Below are positions 44,151-52,756 of a DNA stretch of 60,019 nt, piece by piece (the stretch's first letter is position 1; every line of letters begins with the position of its first letter). Source of the DNA: Bacteroidales bacterium (lineage in GTDB: Bacteria; Bacteroidota; Bacteroidia; Bacteroidales; VadinHA17); NCBI GenBank assembly GCA_012517605.1, contig JAAYUS010000150.1, positions 1-60,019 of the forward strand. The letters are read 5' to 3'. Both the position numbers and the translations under genes were made by a program. The notes under the pieces were generated by a model, which was not told the origin of the DNA, made no database searches, and saw nothing but the letters and a program-made list of their open reading frames with translations.

Positions 44151-46673
44151 TCAATTCACCTTAAAATCTTTGACTGTAATTTCTCCGCAGGCGACTTCCA
44201 GGAATGGCTTACCGTTTTTCAACCCGACATTCCCGAATCCTGTCTCCGTGGAAATAAAACTCCTGAAATCTCCGGCACGTGAATCGATGAACATGGTCTG
44301 GGTCAGTGCATCATACCTTGCTCCCGTGAGTCCCTGCAACAATGCATAGCTTGAGAGGGCCCTTGCATACCAGTGGCCACATTCGTACTCATCGAAAGGA
44401 TTTCTTATTCTGCCGTCATATCGTTTTCTTGCAGTTCTTACAATATCAAGGCCTTTTTCAGTCTCACCGGCCATAATCAGGTGTGATGCAACCTGATATT
44501 CTATGCCTGTCCATACCTCATTGCTGTAAACAAATGGCAGTGAAAGCATTCCGCCTTTCGGCCAGGTACAGATCAGAAGTCCGCCCTCATTCCCAAGTGC
44601 ATATGATGGCCTCTGCGGATTGGAATGATTTGAAAGGTCTCTTCTGAAGTTATATTTATAAACCGAATTAAGATGACTTTTCACTTTGGATGAATCGACG
44701 ATATCTGTAATTCCGCATACCTCTCCGATCCATACGCCGAGTACTCCGTCGGAAAGGCAACCGGAGCCGTACTGGTATTTAGGGCCTTCCTTCTGAAGCA
44801 GAACCTTTGCCTCATCAGAATAATCCGAACTCCATGACCCTTCTGATGCCTTAACAGGGTCGGGTGAATCAAGTCCCTGCCATTTTATCTTCTGAATAAA
44901 ATATTCACCGTTATACAGATCATTCTCAAGTGCTTTTCTCCCCTTTTCATAAAGTGCCTCATACTCTGAAATATCCTTCCCGAGCTGCTTTCCCATTTCG
45001 GTCATCGCCTTCAGGGCTCCCAGGTAAAAGCTTGTACACATGCCATCAGGGCCCCAGAACTCAATATCGTACGTATTGTGATGAGGTTCCTCAAGAGTTC
45101 CTGTTTTGCGCGGATCCCATGTCTTAATACAATAATTCATGCTTTTTTCTACCTGGGGATATATGTTTTTCAGCCATTCAGTATTGCCGCTGATATGCCA
45201 GTCGCGGTAAACCTTCATTATGCCACCCAGCTGACCATCAGCAGCGGCATAGAATGTAGTCGCGACGGGCCTGATGGGAAGAGCTGACCTGAAAGTCTGA
45301 TGGCCCTCAGCATCCTGGCTTTGGAAGAATTCCGTCTCGCGTAGTGTCCGTTCAAGGGCAGGGAACAGATGCGGAATCGCCTGTGCATAATTCCAGACGT
45401 GCGTGCATGATCCGGCGCAACATCCTCCATTATCGCTGCATCCCTCCCAGTTCCAAAGTTTACCATCGGGCTGTCTGAGAATCGTAGGTGACTTAAGTAT
45501 AGTCAGATTCGCAGCAACAGCTTCAGTTACCTCAGGAGGAAGCGTGTTTGAATAAAAGACTTTGCTGAAAAGTGAAGATTTCCTGTTCAGATCGTCATAA
45601 TTGGCTTTCCAGTAACTGACTACATCCTCTATACTGCCGAACTTTCCCGAATACCAGGGTTTGTAAAAAGGATCCTTGCATGAGCATGAAGGATCGGTGC
45701 AGGTTTTGCTTCCGGTTTTTTCGGGATCCTGTCCGTATTTAAGATTTGTTTCAGGCACATACCATGCCATCATTAATCTGATCACTTTCGTTTCACCAGC
45801 GCCGACTGAGAAGGGAATATAAAGTGAAGTTCCCGGAGATGGCCCTTCAACCGGAGGGGTATTGCGTGTTTCAGACTTAAGTATTGTTTCCCATGTAATT
45901 GTAAGCGGATCCCACCAGCCTCCCCTGAACCAGCAGTGATCGACTATTGTGCCTGGTTCATTTGTAAAAACTGCGAAATCTCCCCTGGTCTCAGGTTTAC
46001 CTTTTATACCATTTTCAGTCAGAATAAAACCGTTTGTCAGAGGCCTTATTACGGCATTTCCGCCGCTGACTGCCATGAAGTTTACAGAGTTGTACGAGAA
46101 TACTGCCTCAATGCCTGCTCTGCCGGTATTTGTGAAGGAATATTCGAAGCCGGCCACAGGAAGGCTCGAGTTATCGGCATCTGCGGGAATAAAGGGGCTC
46201 CATGCTTTTATTTTTACATCCAGGGGAACATCAGGATCGGCTAGATCGATTTCAGCATAAGGGAACCTTGCAAGAAAGCCTGACTTTTCAAACCGGGGTA
46301 GACCGAATGATGTACCGCCGGAACCATTCCCGGTGTTTGGTGATCCGAATTTTTTCCATTCAGGAACCTCTCCTTCCGCAACAAGGGTTCCGTTTTCAAC
46401 TCCCTTTACAGAAATTGCGGCAAACATGCAGGGCTCGTTGAAAACTTCCGGTCGATTGCGGACAGACATATGGGACAATGCTCCCGTTCCTTCGATGCAG
46501 AACATTCCCGCCCCGATTCCTCCAAGAGGATAGGCGATCCTGTTCAGATACTCTCCGGTGTACGGGCCGTTGAATTCATGGCCGCTTTTGGCAGCCGGTT
46601 CTTTTCTTCCATTGCACCCGTTAATGAATACAATAATGATCAAAAGGAATCCGGACAAAAGGAACCTTCTCAT
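44151..46673 (-). CDS. GH116-like glycosidase (GBA2/DUF608 type), lipoprotein
   Basis: 840 residues, lipoprotein signal ending FINGC. N-terminal beta-sandwich (LGGIGAGMFCIEGTGALS at about 50-67) and C-terminal (alpha/alpha)6 barrel. HHNTYDIEFWG puts Asp536 at the place of the family acid/base. The usual Asn-Glu nucleophile motif is not seen; the aligned stretch reads AVAANLTILKSPT (Asn389-Leu390), and Glu410 in WNWEGC is an alternative candidate. Beta-glucosidase or beta-xylosidase action is possible but unproven. Last gene of a run with GH172, a Gfo/Idh/MocA and a TIM-barrel isomerase. Confidence 0.8.
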   Translation of the reverse strand: MRRFLLSGFLLIIIVFINGCNGRKEPAAKSGHEFNGPYTGEYLNRIAYPLGGIGAGMFCIEGTGALSHMSVRNRPEVFNEPCMFAAISVKGVENGTLVAEGEVPEWKKFGSPNTGNGSGGTSFGLPRFEKSGFLARFPYAEIDLADPDVPLDVKIKAWSPFIPADADNSSLPVAGFEYSFTNTGRAGIEAVFSYNSVNFMAVSGGNAVIRPLTNGFILTENGIKGKPETRGDFAVFTNEPGTIVDHCWFRGGWWDPLTITWETILKSETRNTPPVEGPSPGTSLYIPFSVGAGETKVIRLMMAWYVPETNLKYGQDPEKTGSKTCTDPSCSCKDPFYKPWYSGKFGSIEDVVSYWKANYDDLNRKSSLFSKVFYSNTLPPEVTEAVAANLTILKSPTILRQPDGKLWNWEGCSDNGGCCAGSCTHVWNYAQAIPHLFPALERTLRETEFFQSQDAEGHQTFRSALPIRPVATTFYAAADGQLGGIMKVYRDWHISGNTEWLKNIYPQVEKSMNYCIKTWDPRKTGTLEEPHHNTYDIEFWGPDGMCTSFYLGALKAMTEMGKQLGKDISEYEALYEKGRKALENDLYNGEYFIQKIKWQGLDSPDPVKASEGSWSSDYSDEAKVLLQKEGPKYQYGSGCLSDGVLGVWIGEVCGITDIVDSSKVKSHLNSVYKYNFRRDLSNHSNPQRPSYALGNEGGLLICTWPKGGMLSLPFVYSNEVWTGIEYQVASHLIMAGETEKGLDIVRTARKRYDGRIRNPFDEYECGHWYARALSSYALLQGLTGARYDALTQTMFIDSRAGDFRSFISTETGFGNVGLKNGKPFLEVACGEITVKDFKVN

Positions 46674-46710
46674 TTTGATAGTTATTAGGAAAGTTTAAAA
46701 GATTCTTACC

Positions 46711-47607
46711 TCAGGTTTCGATAATAAGTCTCGTCCTGTCGCACAGGTCTTTAAGCCCCTCCGGAGTATCTCCTCCGGGCATTTCAACACTTACCCAGCC
46801 ATTGTAGCCGCAATTATCAAGGGCGGCCATAACGGCAGGCCAGTTAACATCACCCTCCCTCAGCTTTACATTGAATCCGGCCGATCTGCCCTGCGAATCA
46901 GCTATTTTACGACTGTACTCCTTAATATGTATTTTTGCTATCCTTTTGCCAAGTATCCTTATCCACTGTTCCGGCCAGCCGTAAGCAAGAATGTTGCCGC
47001 AATCAAAATATGCACCGACAAAAGGAGAATTAAACTGGTCGATAAAACGGGCTGCTTCGAGCGGACTGAGAAGGAAGTTGTTCCAGACATTTTCTATTGC
47101 AATCTTCACATTCAGCTTTTCAGCGACAGGAACCGCCTTTTTTATTTCTTCTGTGGAACGGTTCCAGCATTCATCATAACCTACTGAATCATTTACCCGA
47201 CCTGGTACGAGAAGAACGGCATCGGCTCCATAGGCCTTTGCATCTTCAAGAGCGACTATAAGAGCTGCAACTCCTTCTTCCCTCACTGCCGGATCGGGGC
47301 TTGACAGAAGCAGGCGCCAGTGTTTCGAATCGCAGACGCTGTGGACTTTAAGGCCCGTTGCTTTACTTGCCCCGATTACCTCGTTTCTGTCGAGATGGCT
47401 GTCGGCTTCAACACCATCATAACCTGCTGCCTTGGCAGCCTGGAATTTCTCGGCGATCGTTTTCCCAACGCCAATGCTTCCCCACATTATACCTATTTTC
47501 AGATTTCTTTTTGCAGGCACCGTGGAAAAATTAAAGCCGGAGAATGGAACCGCTGAAAGAAAAGCTGATGCCATTGCTGTTTTCCTTGTAAATTGTCTTC
47601 TGTTCAT
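46711..47607 (-). CDS. Tat-exported sugar phosphate isomerase/epimerase-like TIM barrel
   Basis: 298 residues. The N-terminus NRRQFTRKTAMASAFL is a twin-arginine signal. The remainder is an AP-endonuclease-2/xylose-isomerase-like barrel: GYDGVEADSHL, IAIENVWNNFL and GAYFDCGNI carry the Glu, Asp and His metal ligands, and WVSVEMPGGDT closes the barrel. Export of such a fold suggests a periplasmic sugar or ketosugar isomerase/lyase working with the neighbouring oxidoreductase. Lies 56 bases downstream of that gene. Confidence 0.82.
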   Translation of the reverse strand: MNRRQFTRKTAMASAFLSAVPFSGFNFSTVPAKRNLKIGIMWGSIGVGKTIAEKFQAAKAAGYDGVEADSHLDRNEVIGASKATGLKVHSVCDSKHWRLLLSSPDPAVREEGVAALIVALEDAKAYGADAVLLVPGRVNDSVGYDECWNRSTEEIKKAVPVAEKLNVKIAIENVWNNFLLSPLEAARFIDQFNSPFVGAYFDCGNILAYGWPEQWIRILGKRIAKIHIKEYSRKIADSQGRSAGFNVKLREGDVNWPAVMAALDNCGYNGWVSVEMPGGDTPEGLKDLCDRTRLIIET

Positions 47608-47663
47608 ATTCTAAAATTTCATTTTATTTGAAAACAATCCTGATAAAATCATGAGATATTGGA

Positions 47664-49022
47664 TTAGACCCCGATGACTGGAGGAACCTCGGGTATACCC
47701 GGAACAGGACCGAATTCATAGACCTTTGGCCCGAGTGAAAGGTCAGAATTCATAACTTCATCCCATGTCACATCTTTTCCAGTATAGGCTGACATACGTC
47801 CCATAATCGTAATTAGGGTGGAGTTCACCTGGGCTTCTCCGTCGTTGACTGTGTTGCCGGTCCGGATGCCTGTGACCAGGTTGATATGTTCCTGGACATA
47901 GGGATCTGTCACTTTCCAGGTCTCGTCTGTCGATCCTTCCTCAGGATAAGGATATTTCCATATTTCTTCACCCTTAAGGTTATAAAGGGTACCCTTTGCA
48001 TTTGCGAAACCTTTGGTACCGACAATGAACTGCTCTGTAATGTTGCTGCAGCCATTTATCTGCCTTGCTGCACAATGCGTATGCATGCCGTTGTCGTATA
48101 GATATTCAATGCTGAAGAAATCGTACTGGTCGCCGGTAATCCTTCGTTGACGACCGCCCCACCCTATCGCCTTTACAGGTGTTTTGCCCACATACCAGTT
48201 CATGACATCAATTTCATGAATAAACTGTTCCACGATATGGTCGCCTGATGTCCAGCAGAAATTGGCCCAGTTTCGAAGCATGTATTCCATATCGGTCCAG
48301 CCCGGCTGGCGTTTTATCACCCAGAGGGCTCCGCCGTTCCTTGTGATGTGTGCGCTTACAATGTCACCAATCTCGCCGTTTGCAACCCTTCTCCATGTCT
48401 CCATAAAATCCTTCTGAACTCTCCGGATTGTGCCGCTTATCATGCAAAGACCCTTTTCCTGGGCTCTTTTAACTGCCACCATAACCTTACGGGCGCCGAC
48501 AGGGTCGACAGCAATAGGTTTTTCCATGAAGACATGCTTTCCTGCATTTATGGCTGCCTCGACATGTATAGGACGGAAAACCGGAGGAGTGCAAAGAAGC
48601 ACAACATCAACCCCGGAGTCTATTACTTTTTCATAGCTGTCAAACCCGATGAAACATTTTTCCTCAGGTATTTCAACATTTCTCTCGGTTTTAAGCTGTT
48701 TACGGCACTGGTCGAGCTTATCCCTGAAAACATCCCCAAGGGCAGTTATCTGAAGATTCGGGCCGGCATCAAGGAAGTTAACTGCAGCACCTGTTCCCCT
48801 GCCTCCGCATCCTATAAGTCCGGCCTTAAGAGGCTTCCCATCCGGAGCTTTTGTCAGAAGTACCGGAAGTTCAATTTTCTTCTTCGCGGTTCCCCGTGAA
48901 CATGATGAGATTATGCCGGCGGCTCCCATGGTTCCAATGGCAGCCATGGATGTTTTTGCAATGAAACTGCGACGGTCAAGACCTCCTTTGATGTTTCCCT
49001 GATTTTTGTTTTCTTTTTCCAT
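47664..49022 (-). CDS. Tat-exported Gfo/Idh/MocA oxidoreductase, probable lipoprotein
   Basis: 452 residues from the ATG at 49022, thirteen bases after the GH172 stop; a longer frame would overlap that gene. LDRRSFIAKTSMAAIG is a twin-arginine signal, followed by a lipobox (IISSC), so a Tat-exported lipoprotein is predicted. Rossmann motif LIGCGGRGTGAAV, FMEKPIAVDP (the family EKP motif) and the catalytic-region HEIDVMNW are seen. It probably oxidises a sugar or glycoside in the periplasm with tightly bound NAD(P). Confidence 0.87.
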   Translation of the reverse strand: MEKENKNQGNIKGGLDRRSFIAKTSMAAIGTMGAAGIISSCSRGTAKKKIELPVLLTKAPDGKPLKAGLIGCGGRGTGAAVNFLDAGPNLQITALGDVFRDKLDQCRKQLKTERNVEIPEEKCFIGFDSYEKVIDSGVDVVLLCTPPVFRPIHVEAAINAGKHVFMEKPIAVDPVGARKVMVAVKRAQEKGLCMISGTIRRVQKDFMETWRRVANGEIGDIVSAHITRNGGALWVIKRQPGWTDMEYMLRNWANFCWTSGDHIVEQFIHEIDVMNWYVGKTPVKAIGWGGRQRRITGDQYDFFSIEYLYDNGMHTHCAARQINGCSNITEQFIVGTKGFANAKGTLYNLKGEEIWKYPYPEEGSTDETWKVTDPYVQEHINLVTGIRTGNTVNDGEAQVNSTLITIMGRMSAYTGKDVTWDEVMNSDLSLGPKVYEFGPVPGIPEVPPVIGV

Positions 49023-49035
49023 ATATGATAATTTA

Positions 49036-50223
49036 TTAATAAACTTCAAGTTCTTTCCATCCTGGTATTCTGGGATATTTAGCATGCGGTTCTGTCTGAT
49101 ACCAGTAGCAAACTGAAGCTATATCTGATTTCTGCGCCAGATATCTGCCGCCCTGCCTCCATCCAAGATCCTGTATTGTAACCTTAAGATCTTTTTCGAA
49201 CCTGATAGGGTCCATAATATGCCACCGGTACATCCCGAAACGTTGCATTACGTTGTAATGACCGTCGCCCCTGATAACCTGGTGAAGGCCCGAGTATGGG
49301 GTACAGAATTCGGTATAGTTGACTTCCTCAACGCCATAGGCATTTTTCTTCCGTGTGTCGAAATCGTATGACCCGCAGATATAATCTTCAGTCCCGGTAC
49401 CGCATATTGTCGGGAATTTAGTATCTCCGTCGATGAAGAATTTGATCTCACCTTCTCCCCACCAGCCGTTATTGTTTACACCCCAGGCCAGATAAACCCC
49501 TACATAATGTCCTTTTCCCTTAATACCATCAACAATTGTATAATCTGATGTCGTATTCGGGTTCTGCCTTCTGAACTGGGCATGAAAATAAGCAGCATCA
49601 TCCGGTACATCGGTAAGTGTATAGTCGATCTGGTAATACAGTGTCATGACATCCTGATCTCCTGTGTTTTCCATTGTGATCCTGCATTTTTTCCTGAAAG
49701 GCATCATCCAGTAACTGTTGAAGGCGCTGCCCGGATTTACGCATATTGCAGATGAGACCAGGGGTGCATATTGCCCCCACCCCATTCCAAAGAAATCTCC
49801 AACAGGACATTCAACGGATGGTTCCTGTTCATCGTCCCAGTAAATGCGAAGAATTGAATATCGCCATTTCCCCGCCGGAGTCATCCAGATATGCTGAATG
49901 GCACCTGGACCTGTTATATCTGCCAGAGTAAAAGTTTCACCGGGCTGGATACGTATAAATGGATTTACTTTCCATCCCTGTCCCAAATCGCGTGCCGCAT
50001 TGGAAGCGTTTGCGACATTTGGTTTATCCTTGTCAGCAGGATTCGCCATCCCGCCTTTGCCTTTTTCACCTGTGAAATTCTCAGGGCTTATGGATCTTGT
50101 TTTTGCATCGGATAATCTGTAAAGATTCCCAATATTCATGTCAAGACCATTGAATCGTGACTGGGATAGCAGAATTAACGGGAATGCAAGAAACACAACA
50201 AGGAGAGCTGAATATTTTTTCAT
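49036..50223 (-). CDS. DUF2961 / GH172-family protein
   Basis: 395 residues with a Sec signal (LVVFLAFPLILLSQ). LADITGPGAIQHIWM, WDDEQEPSVECPVGDFFG and CGTGTEDYICGSYDF are the conserved double-jelly-roll segments of DUF2961, now GH172. Characterised members act on alpha-D-fructofuranoside or D-arabinofuranoside linkages through two carboxylates; the acidic residues in these motifs are the candidates. First gene of the minus-strand run ending in GH116; divergent from the YfcC transporter. Confidence 0.87.
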   Translation of the reverse strand: MKKYSALLVVFLAFPLILLSQSRFNGLDMNIGNLYRLSDAKTRSISPENFTGEKGKGGMANPADKDKPNVANASNAARDLGQGWKVNPFIRIQPGETFTLADITGPGAIQHIWMTPAGKWRYSILRIYWDDEQEPSVECPVGDFFGMGWGQYAPLVSSAICVNPGSAFNSYWMMPFRKKCRITMENTGDQDVMTLYYQIDYTLTDVPDDAAYFHAQFRRQNPNTTSDYTIVDGIKGKGHYVGVYLAWGVNNNGWWGEGEIKFFIDGDTKFPTICGTGTEDYICGSYDFDTRKKNAYGVEEVNYTEFCTPYSGLHQVIRGDGHYNVMQRFGMYRWHIMDPIRFEKDLKVTIQDLGWRQGGRYLAQKSDIASVCYWYQTEPHAKYPRIPGWKELEVY

Positions 50224-50386
50224 ATGTTCCGGATTAAGAGTTAAACGATGACTTTTGGTAATCTGTAATTGAAAGGTTAAAGGTTATTGCTTAAATTTAT
50301 TAAAATATCTCCATCCGGGATTAAAAAAACCTGATATATTTAATTTTATTTAAGGCATAGCTGCGACCCACAAAAAAAATGAAATA

Positions 50387-51988
50387 ATGAAGCTCAGACT
50401 CGCTGTCCCCCATAACCTTGTCATAGTTTTCAGCATAATCATCCTGTCGGCCATTCTGACCTGGATCATTCCGGGAGGAAGGTACGAACGCCAGACTGTC
50501 GAGGTAAACGGCATTGAAAGAAGCGTAATTGTCAACGGTTCATTTCACTATGTAGACAGCCAGCCCCAGACATGGCAGATCTTTTCGGCATTTTACAAAG
50601 GTTTCATAAACATGTCGCACATAATTGTCTTTGTCCTTATGATCGGAGGAGCCTTCTGGATTATGAACGATACAAAGGCAATAGATGTCGGAATATTTTC
50701 ATTCCTGGGATTCACAAAACGGATGGAGAGATTTCAGCCTGTAAGATTTTTAGGTGTGAATAATATTATTATAACTCTCATAATGATAATTTTCAGCCTG
50801 TTTGGGGCCATATTCGGCATGAGTGAGGAGACAATTGCATTCTCGGTGATCTTTGTCCCGCTTGCTATTTCCATGGGTTATGATTCAATTGTCGGTATCG
50901 GACTATGCTATTTTGCTGCACATATCGGCTTTGCAGGCGCTATATTGAATCCGTTCACTGTCGGAATAGCCCAGGGGCTTGCAAGCGTTCCTCTTTTCAC
51001 CGGCATTGAATACCGTACATTCTGCTGGGTGGTCATCACAGTTGCAGGTATATTATGCATACTCTGGTATGCTGCACGGATAAGGAAGGATCCCTCTAAA
51101 AGTCCTATGTTTGAAGCAGATGAATACTGGAGAAAGAAGGGAAATTCGCATATTGAGGAAATAGTTTATCACACTCCTGTTTCAGCATGGGTTACTGCAC
51201 TGCTTACTTGCATTGTCCTCGTATTATTTGCAGTGAAATTTCCTGTCACTCATCTGAGTGTGGGATTGTCAAAAGTATCATTCCCCGTCCTTCCGGTCAT
51301 GGCTGTCCTGTTCTCTATCTTCAGCTTCATAACGCTGAGAAAGTCAATACATTTCTATGTACTTAACATCCTCGCTTTTACAATGATCTATCTTGTAATC
51401 GGAGTTCTTGGCTATGAATGGTACATTATGGAAATCGCAGCTTTATTCCTTGCGATGGGCCTTGTAACAGGATTTGCTGCCGGCAGGAAACCAGGAGAGA
51501 CGGCAAAATTGTTCGTTGAAGGAGTAAAGGACATTGTTTCAGCATCACTCGTGGTGGGATTTGCCGGCGGCATTATTGCAATTCTTACCGACGGTCAGAT
51601 AATTGATACAGTACTTTACAGCCTTTCAGGGGCACTGAAGGGAACAGGCCGGATAACAGCAATCTCAATAATGTATGTATTCCAGTCCCTCCTTAATCTT
51701 GTCATAACATCAGGTTCTGCAAAGGCAGCACTGACGATCCCGATCATGGCAGAGTTTTCTGACATTGCAGGCCTGACGAGACAGGCTACAATAATGGCGT
51801 TCCAGTTCGGTGCCGGATTTACTGATATGATAGCTCCCACTTCCGGGGTCCTTATGGGTGTCCTTGGAATGGCAAGGATACCTTATACGAAATGGCTGAA
51901 ATGGATTATGCCAATCCTCCTCATTCTGGTATTGATCGGTTTCCTTCTCCTGATACCAACTGTAACGATGAAGATGAACGGATTTTGA
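50387..51988 (+). CDS. YfcC/DcuC family membrane transporter
   Basis: 533 residues with about 12 hydrophobic helices. The start PHNLVIVFSIIILSAILTWI followed by PGGRYERQ, and the later pair GMSEETIAFSVIFVPL and GFTDMIAPTSGVLMG, are typical of PF03606 (C4-dicarboxylate, arginine/ornithine or related anion transporters). Substrate cannot be chosen from sequence; divergence from the GH172 operon with 163 bases between may mean a sugar-acid product. Confidence 0.82.
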   Translation: MKLRLAVPHNLVIVFSIIILSAILTWIIPGGRYERQTVEVNGIERSVIVNGSFHYVDSQPQTWQIFSAFYKGFINMSHIIVFVLMIGGAFWIMNDTKAIDVGIFSFLGFTKRMERFQPVRFLGVNNIIITLIMIIFSLFGAIFGMSEETIAFSVIFVPLAISMGYDSIVGIGLCYFAAHIGFAGAILNPFTVGIAQGLASVPLFTGIEYRTFCWVVITVAGILCILWYAARIRKDPSKSPMFEADEYWRKKGNSHIEEIVYHTPVSAWVTALLTCIVLVLFAVKFPVTHLSVGLSKVSFPVLPVMAVLFSIFSFITLRKSIHFYVLNILAFTMIYLVIGVLGYEWYIMEIAALFLAMGLVTGFAAGRKPGETAKLFVEGVKDIVSASLVVGFAGGIIAILTDGQIIDTVLYSLSGALKGTGRITAISIMYVFQSLLNLVITSGSAKAALTIPIMAEFSDIAGLTRQATIMAFQFGAGFTDMIAPTSGVLMGVLGMARIPYTKWLKWIMPILLILVLIGFLLLIPTVTMKMNGF

Positions 51989-52003
51989 AAGGAGGAAAAG
52001 AAT

Positions 52004-52094
52004 AACCGCAAAGGTAACAAAGATTACGGGCGCAAAGTAAAATCACTATTAATCAACACTTTGCGTTGCGTAAGCCTCGTCGCTCTTTGCGGTT
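52004..52094. repeat. CGCAAAG-type inverted repeat, copy 2
   Basis: AACCGCAAAG (52004-52013) and CTTTGCGGTT (52085-52094) are perfect 10-base arms; inside, GCGCAAAGT (52030-52038) opposes ACTTTGCG (52058-52065). It follows the transporter gene by 15 bases and may help end its transcript. Related to 18685-18781. Confidence 0.65.
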
Positions 52095-52118
52095 TAAGTT
52101 TATAAACTCTTAAGCTCC

Positions 52119-52595
52119 TTAGAAAATATACCTGATTGACAATGCTCCTCCGTCACCCCAGAAACCGGAATAACCAGTCAGGTTGAAAGCCGGTTTCCAG
52201 TCAAGACTTATATTTATCGGGAACTCGCTGAAGTTGTATTCTATTCCAAGTATCCCGTCAACTCCGATTACAGTATAGTTATGGGCTTCATCTCCCCAGT
52301 GCTTATATGTATAGTCTCCGTTCCAGAATCCTATGTGAGCGCCGCCGCCGAAATACCAGTTAAGCCTGCTGACATCAAAAGCATTGTCATGGACTTCATA
52401 AAGTCCGGTAAGCTCGAATCCGTGCCATCTTGTCGAGAGCATACCTTCAACAGCTGATCTCTGGCTGAGAAAATGCTTTACGGTGAGTCCGTTTGAAAAT
52501 CCGAGTCTAAGACCTACACCTGTGTTATAATCCTGTGCAGAAGCAAATGCAGTAAAAAATATAACCAGGGTAAATGTCAGGATAATTTTTCTCAT
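52119..52595 (-). CDS. Small outer-membrane beta-barrel-like protein
   Basis: 158 residues from the ATG at 52595, with a Sec signal ending FASAQ. A longer frame beginning at a TTG (52622) is rejected because that TTG is part of the predicted -7 element. Alternating aromatic strands (YNTGVGLRLGF, INISLDWKPAFNL, final SIRYIF ending in Phe) fit an eight-stranded barrel of the OmpW/OmpA-like kind. Function unknown. Confidence 0.8.
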   Translation of the reverse strand: MRKIILTFTLVIFFTAFASAQDYNTGVGLRLGFSNGLTVKHFLSQRSAVEGMLSTRWHGFELTGLYEVHDNAFDVSRLNWYFGGGAHIGFWNGDYTYKHWGDEAHNYTVIGVDGILGIEYNFSEFPINISLDWKPAFNLTGYSGFWGDGGALSIRYIF

Positions 52596-52619
52596 GTCTG
52601 TAGTTTTAAATTTCACAGG

Positions 52620-52627
52620 CAAATTTA
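52620..52627 (-). promoter_or_regulatory. Candidate -7 element for the small barrel gene
   Basis: TAAATTTG on the minus strand, an exact TAnnTTTG, 25 bases from the ATG at 52595; supports that start. The -33 region is only T-rich. Confidence 0.45.
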
Positions 52628-52756
52628 ATAATATCTTATTTCTTAAAAAAATTACATTCCGCCGCCTGTAAAGTCGAATTCCGGTTCATCGTTGTAAAAG
52701 ATCAATAGCCGTATTGAATTTTGTCTAAATTTGTCATCTTTAAAAAGCAATCTGAA

